Of a stretch of DNA of 60,934 bases, positions 24,271 through 33,200 are shown piece by piece. The notes beneath the pieces were generated by a model. That model worked only from the letters and a program-made list of their open reading frames with translations, did not search any database and was not told the origin of the DNA. The translations under genes and the position numbers were made by a program. The stretch's first letter is position 1. The number at the start of each line of letters is the position of its first letter. Source of the stretch: an uncultured Lachnospiraceae bacterium (GTDB lineage Bacteria; Bacillota; Clostridia; Lachnospirales; Lachnospiraceae); the NCBI GenBank assembly GCA_910586615.1, contig CAJUJP010000004.1, forward strand, positions 80,333 to 141,266, in the 5' to 3' direction.

Positions 24271-27200
24271 ATGTTGAAACGAAACCTGCTTAAACGGGTA
24301 CTGCCAATTGCGCTGAGTTTTGCGATGGCATTCCAGTCAGTGCCGATGACGGCTTTGGCATCAGAAATTCCGTCTGCAAATTTTGATGCAGAATCCACTG
24401 TGGTAAGTGTGGAAGATCATGAAGGCGGAACAGACATGAATCCGCCAGCCGGAACAGAAGACGGAACGGACACAAATGTGCCAGCCGGAGGAGAAGGCGG
24501 AACAGGCACGAATCCGTCAGTTGGAGGAGAAGACGGAACAGACACGAATGCATCAGTCGGAGCAGAAGCCGATACGGACACGAATCCGCCAGCCGGAACA
24601 GATGATGGAACGGACACAGATTCTGTTACCGGAACAGAAAACGGAACAGAAGCAGGTTCGAACAACGGAACCAATACAGATACTGATACAGAACCAGCCA
24701 CTGGTACGAATACGGATACCGGAGCGGAATCAGAACCAGCCGCCGGCACGGAAGCGGACACCGCTGAGCCGGGTCAGGATACACAGATTTCGGCTATACC
24801 CACGAAGATTATTGTGGATCCTTCCAATCTGTATCTTCCGGAGGGTTTCAGGCGCGAGAGCGGCGAAAACAGACTTACATACAGCATAATGTACGGTGAA
24901 ATCGATGAATATGGCGATACAATAGATTTTAGAGATGTGATAGATTCTGTAAAATATGCGGCGGCGATTGAAATAGACGGTACAGGCAAGCCGGCGCTTA
25001 AGGATGATTATCTCATTCTGGAATGGAAAGAAGTACAGAAAGCCGGGGATGGTACAGAGATTTTGACGGCTATGACAGAAGTGCCCCGGCATGTGGGAAG
25101 TTATGCGCTTCATTTGCAGACAAGGGAGACGGAAGGCATCTGCGGTGTGGCGGAGTACAATGTATACTTTAACATTACGCCCAGAAAACTAGAGCTTGCG
25201 CTTGGAGGAAGCGCGGAGGAGGAAACAGAACTTCTGACTGTGAAAGCAGGCAGCAGGATTGTGGATTTCAAAAAAGCAGTTGAAGATGCCTGTGTGCTGA
25301 CGGACGGAACTGACGAATTTAACGGGCTGCAGTATCATATCACAGTCAAAGTATACAAGGACGGTGATGCAGATGCGTCGGCTGAGACGACAGATATCTT
25401 TTTTAATAGGGATGGTGACTATAGAGTCGGGATTGAAGTGACGCTTGATGACGTTTCCAATGGCAGTTACGAGGTCAGCGGCAGGGAATGTCTGATTCAT
25501 TTTGACGGACTTTTGAGGACGAGGGTCGATGTCGAGATCAGGAATCCCGGCAGTGAAATCGTCAAGACCTATGAGAAAAATAAAACCTATAAAACTTCGG
25601 AAATCGCGGAAGAGTTTGGCTTGAGTTTTGAGGTGAAGGCTGAGAGCAAAGATAATCAGGGAAGCACAATTTACGTGCCGCTTGGTGACGATGTGGCTGA
25701 TGCCGACAGGCAGGCAATTCCGAAATGGTATAAGAAGGAACTTAATAAGGATTCAAACGGGAATCCGATTATTTCTGATTTTCCGACGCAGGCCGAAGTT
25801 GACGGAATCACCCGGTTTTATCAGGGGAATGCTTTGTATACGCTTATGGAAGAAGAAAGCCTGGGAGAAGTCGGTGAATACTATCTTGTATACGTATTTG
25901 AAGGAGTAAACGGCCGGTATGAGAAGAGCCACAGCGATCCGGTGAAGGTTACCATCGATCCGGTTGAAGTGATACTTGTGCCGACGAAGGTGGCTGAATT
26001 GAACACCGGTATGACAAACCTTGCGCTTAAGAAAGCGCTGGCAGAGGTGGAATCGGAGCTTCGCAAGCCGGATGCGGCAGATGCTGCACTGGCAGGCGCT
26101 GAAAAAAGTGATGCGCCGTTTACGGATAAAGATTTCTACGGGGTATCTTACGAAGACACAACGGTAACACAGTACTACAGTCCTGTGTTTGAGCTTGTGC
26201 GGCAGAAGAGAACCAGACTGCCGGAGGCACAGTGGCCGGCCAACGCCACGGAGGAACAGAAGTGGTCCGCGTGGGTATTTGAAAAGGTTGAAACGGGTAA
26301 GGATGCTGATGCGGCAGACCTGAAACTCAGTGATGATACGGCAGAGTATAAGTACTATATCAGATTTACAGGGCAGAAGGCTGTATATGCGGCGAACGGT
26401 TCTAAGACAAGTGAGAGACCTGTCACGGAAGCCACCGATGCCGCAAACTGTAATTATAAGGTTAAGACGGACAGCTATACCCTGGATCATGAAAAGAACA
26501 TGCTTGAGGTATCACCCGGCAAAGCCGCAGAGACTTCCATCGATGTAAGCGCTATTATTGCGTCGTTTAACAAAACACATGGAAAAGGCGGCAGCGGTCT
26601 TACAGCGGATGATCCGGCATGGATGATTTATGATGCGGATGCTGCATTGTTTGCAGACAAAGCTGCTTATAAAAAGGCGGTTGTTACGGGTACTGACATC
26701 AAGGATACCCATAAGGATCTTACTTATACCTGGCAGAGTTCAGGAGAAGTGGATTTGTACGATCAGATTATCCACATGGAAAAGAACGAAGACGAAACGG
26801 ATGAGGCGTTTGCCGCCCGGAAAGAAGAGGCGGTGAAGGAACTTGAGAGTACGTTTCGCTCTAATGTGATCAGTCCCATACCGCAGGATGCAGGTTTATA
26901 CCGCCTGCATATCACATATCAGGACAACGCCCTTGTTCCGGTGAACGGGCCGGCAGCCGGTGATGCGTATTTCCTGATTAAGAAGCAGGAACTTATGCTT
27001 GTGGCGGATATGCAGTATGCTAAATATGGCGATGACGTGCGGGAATTTACGAAAAACGGATACAGAATGTTTGCACTTCCCGATAATGATGAGAGCAGGC
27101 TTGACCTGGCAGCGGCTGAGCCGCTGAACTGGTTGGTTTCAGATCCGGATGACCTGGAATGGCAGGCTGTGAATCTGAAAAAGAATGCCGATGGTTCGGA

Positions 27201-30200
27201 CACTGCTGAATGGGAGAGATCATCGGGCATATTTGTAAAAAATGACACGCATCCTTATGTGTATAAGGCGGCAGTCTGGTTTGATGATTGGTACGCTGAT
27301 GATTACAATGGCGATATTTTAGACACAAACGGTAATAAAGTAACAAACAAAGCCGGAAAACAATTGCGCTGGGGCAATTATACCACCCGGAATAGGGCAT
27401 CTTGGGATGCAGAGAACGGTGAATACAGGCATCACATGAAAGTCGGAGAGGGATTTGGCGACATCAGGTTTGATGCGGCTGAGATTGAGGTTGTTGTCGA
27501 CAGAAGCAAGCTCTTTACCGGTAAGATTTACGATGGAAAACCGATTGCAGACAGGCTCCCGGAAGGCTTCATCAAGCTGACAGACAAGGCTTCCGGCGAA
27601 GAGATTCCGGCAACGGAACTCAAAGTCAACGGAGAGCCTCAGGACGGCGTGGACACCGTAAGAGTTGAGTGGGTTTGGACGGATACATATTATGGAAATA
27701 TTGTGCCCACGGGAGAGATAAAATACGGAGGCACCTATAGGCTTGCCGCAAATTTTGAGGGAAATGATACATATGGTCCCATTGCAGATCGCGGCAATAG
27801 CTGGGTGGAACTTGCAGACAAGGCAGGCCAGGTGTTCGAGTTTGAAATTAAACCGTTGGAAGTGGAGATTACACCTGTTTTGAAGGACGAAGTGACAGCG
27901 GGCGAGCCTGCCTCAGAAATGCTGGAAAACTGGCATGTTAAAGCCAGAGCCACTGATCCGGCCAGAAAAATTCCGGATGGCACAGACGGCAGCAGTGATG
28001 ACAGATGGCTGTTTGCACGCGGCAGTGGCAGCAGATGGAATGCAATAGCCGGTTATGAGCAATCCTATACGGACAGTTATCCGATTCTGGGAAATGGAGA
28101 TGGCGTAGCAGGTGAAGAGTTTGAAGCGGTTTACTATGAGGATACCAGCCGCATCAGCGCGTATACGAAAATAAGATACGGCAGAGAGTATAAAGTAATG
28201 TTCGGCAATGGGGATGATTTATACGCGCAGTATGAGTTATCCTATAAGCTTACCCATAAAGCAGCATCACTGGCAGATGTGATCCGTGGAGATGCGAAGG
28301 CAGAGGCGACTCCGTTTTTTAAGAATACAATAGACAACAACACAAAAGACGGCTCTGTTTCTGTCCATACGGAAAAGGATGCAGACGGTACACACATGAT
28401 TATACCGCGGGAAGGCATTCCGTTTGTTTATGACGGTTATGAGTTTCAGGGATGGGTTTTGCGAGACAACAGCACACACAGCCTGCGGGAGTGGAAAACC
28501 GTCAAAAAGGATCTGATCACTGGTGAGGAGATTCCGCTCAACAAGAACTATATTGCGGTAAATATCATTTCACCGAGTGAGTTTGACAGAGAATTTGACA
28601 AGGATTACGATTTTGCAACGAACAATTTTGTATACGGAAACAGTATAAAGTCTGCAGGCGGATATGTGCTTACAACGTTTGGAAACTATCTTGACGGGGT
28701 CAACAGATACTTCATCACAGTCCTTTTTCCCGTAGAACTGGACCAGGACGGCAAGGTTATTGATCCGGAAAAGAAATTCAGCGTTACATGGGAAAAAGGC
28801 TACACGGAGAACTTCAATCTTAACCTGACAAATGCGAAGGTGGAAGCCAATCTTAAGGAAGCGTCAGCGCCGAAAGCTCTTGCTTTCAACGGCGTGCAGC
28901 CTAAAATGGCGGTGGGCGAGGAGCAGCAGCTTGACGTTAAGATTACCAAGCAGCATCTGGGCGATGTGGTATGGATCAGATATCGTCTTGCAGGCGGTGC
29001 GACAAGCAATGAATATGCAAGCATCAACCCTGAGACGGGGCGGATCACCGCACTTGCAACCAATAACGGGAAACCGGCGGCGGTGAATGTGGAGGCATAC
29101 CCGGTGCGCCTTGGGGCGGATGGAAAAACCTTTGTAGAGATTACAGGCAAAGGCGTGAAAGTCGCTAAAGCGAAGGTAACAGTCACGGAGGTAACGGCGC
29201 CTGTCATTAAGAAGGTGATTCCGACGGATGTGTCTGCGGAAGTGCAGTTTACCAGAGTTGACAACGGATACCGGGGAGAACTTTATGTTGTAAAGCTTGA
29301 GAATAAGAAGGATGCAAATAAATGGAAGGCGACAGATTTCGAGACGGCCATCGGGAAAATGAAGAACGGACAGTGGCAGGGAACATTTGCGGTCAGCCCC
29401 ATGTATTTTGCAGGAACGAGAGGCTACAGTGAGACGCTTAAGATTTGCAGACAGAAGATCACGAGTCTGGAAAGCGGTGCCTATGTAGTGTATGTCAGAA
29501 ATGTGAGTGCAGTGAGAACACTGGCGGATGGTTCCAAAGTGACAGAGTCAGCCGCCGGAACGGTCAAGACGTTTGAAACCACCAGGCTGCAGGTGAAAGG
29601 ACTGACACCTTATTTTGAGGTGGAAGCGGAGAAGACCAAACAGAATCCGGTCAGATATTATAATGGAAAAGATGCTTCCGACGGCTATATGGTAGAACTC
29701 GGGGATAAGTCCGCCCAGCTCATGGTGAACGGCTGGTTTCCGGCGAAGCCGCTGGATGCCGCTGCGGATCTTACCGAGCGCACACAGCTTCCGCTCTCTC
29801 TGAAAACAGCAGAGAAAATATTGGGAATAAAACTGACAGACAAATATCTGGATCCGAAGCTGTCCTATTACGTTACGGATGACGGGAGCCTGAGTCTGGA
29901 CGGGAAGAATAAGCTTATAAACCCGTCAAAATACGCTGTCATCAGCAATAAGGGAAAACTTACCTTTAAGGGTGTGGACCGGGACGGTGCAGTGACGGTA
30001 TATGTATGGGTACGGGCAGATAACGGGATACTAAGTCAATGCAGACTGACAATTACTGCAAGACCCGATACGCTTACAACAAAGAAAGTAAAGACCATGA
30101 AGGTCGGTGATGGCATCAGACTGGCGGATTACCTTGAGTACAGACAGGGCAAGGCAAAGATTCCGTATTACTGGTCCTCAAATATTGAGATTACCAACCG

Positions 30201-33200
30201 GGAGGAACTGGAAAAGGCAGGCTTCAGGATTTATCAGGCCGCGGACAGCGGTGAGAGTCATCCGTCTGTAGAGGGCAGACTCCGTGCGGGTGAGTATATC
30301 ATTATTGCCGTGAAGGACGGCGGAAAATGCGATCTGAAGTTCAAAGACCAGCTGTGGAAGACCGGTTTAGACGAAAAAGTACAGACAGAGGAAAAGGCTC
30401 TCAGCCTTACGACAGCGAAGCTTGATCCGGTTAAGGGACTGAAAGCGGTTTATACGGATGATAAGCACATTACATTGAACTTTACTCATGGGGGACATCC
30501 GGAAGCCTTTGACATAGAGGTAAAGGATGCAAGAGGCGGCATTGTCTATAAGAGACTGGCGTACAGAGAACAGGCGATGAAGAATACAGTTTACGCAAGT
30601 GCAGAAGCATGGCTGCAGAATCAGCAGCGTGCAATCCTGAGCCAGTTCAAATATTTTGAAAAAACTAAGACATATGCTTATACCATTTATACGGAAAAAC
30701 TGATGCGGCTTTCCTCTTATACCATATCCGTGACACCGGTATATGAGGGAGAGAGTGCGGTTAAACCGGCATCTGCCAAGGCAAAGACAACGGATATTCC
30801 GGCGTCCTACGGCAATGGCGATATCACGAATCCGGATTATAATTATTCTGGAATCAGCATCGGCAGCCTGACTACATATCTGACATCGGGCAATACCTAT
30901 ACATTGACGGCTGATGGTGTACAGAATCTTGCCAAAATAAGAGGAACGGATACACTGACATGGAAGAGCAGCAATACAAAAGTTGCTTCCGTTAAGCCCA
31001 ATCAGGGAACGTATTCCGCAACATTGAAGGCTGTTCAACAGGGACGGACGACGATCACGGTGACTTCTAAGGTTACGAAGAAAACGATCGCAAGATATCA
31101 CGTGGCAGTCAAGGCTGTAGGTAATGGCAGCGGCTATGGCGGTGATTATGAGAACGGCGGCGGTTATCAGGAATTCTATGACAGCTTTATCAAGACGGTG
31201 GACCCTTATTATGCGGGAAGGATTGAAGTGCTGACCGTATCTAATCCTGTGGAGGTTACAGAAGAAGATCTGCTGATGCGCGATAATGACTGGAAAAACA
31301 GTGAGAGGACGTGGGTACAGTTCACAGCGCCGTCTTACGGCGAGTATACGTTTGACTGCGTCAATGCCAGCGGTACTTTCAGCCATCTGTATAACATTTA
31401 TTACAGTAACGCGGCGGAAACGGACAGTTCCGGCAGATTTAGCGGTACCAGAACACTCCGGCTTGAGGAGGGGCAGAAGATATACTTCAAGGTTGCAGAT
31501 ACCTTTAAACTGTATGTAAAAAATTATACCGATTTCACAAAGCTTACGGTTTCCTGTACAAAGGATAGGCCGTTGAAGGTCGGGGCAAAGGCGGTATGGG
31601 TTTCCTTTACCGCACCGGAAGAAAATTATTATACCTTCCATGGCAGTATTGAGCAGTATGAACAGGATGGCAGGCAGATTTATCCTGTGGACAACAGTCT
31701 GGGAATGAAGGCGGGAGAGACGGTCTTTCTTAAGGTGCGTGCAGGCAGTGAACTGTATGTGACAAGGAGAGAGGCGGCCGGGACGCTGACAACAGGCGGA
31801 GACGGCGTAAACATGACGTTTCACAAGGACAATGCGGAGGATACGCAGTATGTAAGCTTCAGGGCGGACGTTACAGGCGACTACAGCTTTACTTACAGCC
31901 CGTCTGACAGGATCGGTGTAGAGTTCCTTGCGGTGGATGGCGATACGAAATATGCTGACGGAGGCGCTGTTCTGGCGCGGAGAAGTGTGATGGAGGATCC
32001 GGCGGAACCGGAAGCGCCGGCAGAGCCTGCAAAACAAACGGTCAGACTGTTCATCGAGGGAGGCGAGACGGTAATGATCGCTGTCCGGGCACTGAATCCG
32101 GAAGAGATTACCGACGATGCGAAAAAGATCGTTGCGACCATCAAAGTGGTTTCATCGGAAGTGAAAGCACTGGAAGGCAGACAGACGGTGGAAAAAGGCA
32201 CCAGCCAGACATTTGAATTCACCATACCGGATGATACGACAGCCGCAAACTACGCAGTAGGGGCAACGGATGGCGCTGCGGTGGCGTGGTACTACAGTAA
32301 AACAAAGAAAGAAACAGGAAATAGCTGGGAGAGCGATACGGAGCTGGCTGAAATCAGTGGGATCGCCGCAAATGGCCATTCCTTTACGGTAGAAAAGGGT
32401 AAAGTGACAGAACCTGTTCTTACCGGAAAGAAGAGCCTTATTGCAGGCGACAGGATTTATATTAAAGTTACGGCAGATGTGGCGGCGGACTCTGTGGTTA
32501 CTCTGACAAGGACTGTTGGCAATAAAACATTTGATGGATCCAATCCTGCAGACATAGAACTGGAAACAGGAGACGGTGCGGCGCAGTGGTATACATTTAC
32601 AGCCGAAAAAGACGGATATTATAAGTTTTACGCGAAAGTGACCACAACACCGGCAGAATCAGCCGCGGATGCGCAGAGCGTGATGATTGAGCATGTGGAT
32701 AAAGTTTTCAGCGATGATGTCAGCTACGATCCGTATATCGGTTTGTATGGAGGGAACGGAGTAATGACTTCCGCAGTGAGGAAACTGACGGCAGGCTCTT
32801 ATGTGTTCAGAGTTGCTGCCACATCAGCAGCGGCGGAAAATGTTAAGACGACGGTGGCTCTCTCTGTAAAAGAGATCGTGCCCACAGCAATTGTCAAAGG
32901 TGATACACCTGTGGCGATGGCCGCAGATGAAGAAAAGTACTATTCGTTTCAGGCGGCAACAAATGACAGGTATTTGATTCAATGGGTGCCGGATGCAGAG
33001 AGCGGTGCTGCAGTGGCATACTATACAACAGGCGGTCTGGATCATGAATTTGACGGAATGTTTGATGAGGCGACTCCTGTAACGGTAGATTCCCCGACGG
33101 ATACCTGCTTCATCAAGATAGTATCCACCGGTGACAGAGCCGTAAGCGGTAAGCTGCAGGTAACCGTGGACGAAAAGCGGTTTCTGATCAGCGGCAAAGT

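Noticed and set aside
30367..32037. 556-codon open frame on the minus strand inside the giant protein gene
   Set aside because: It lies wholly opposite a continuous, domain-bearing gene, is rich in Arg/Cys/His as expected of an antisense shadow, and has no known domain.
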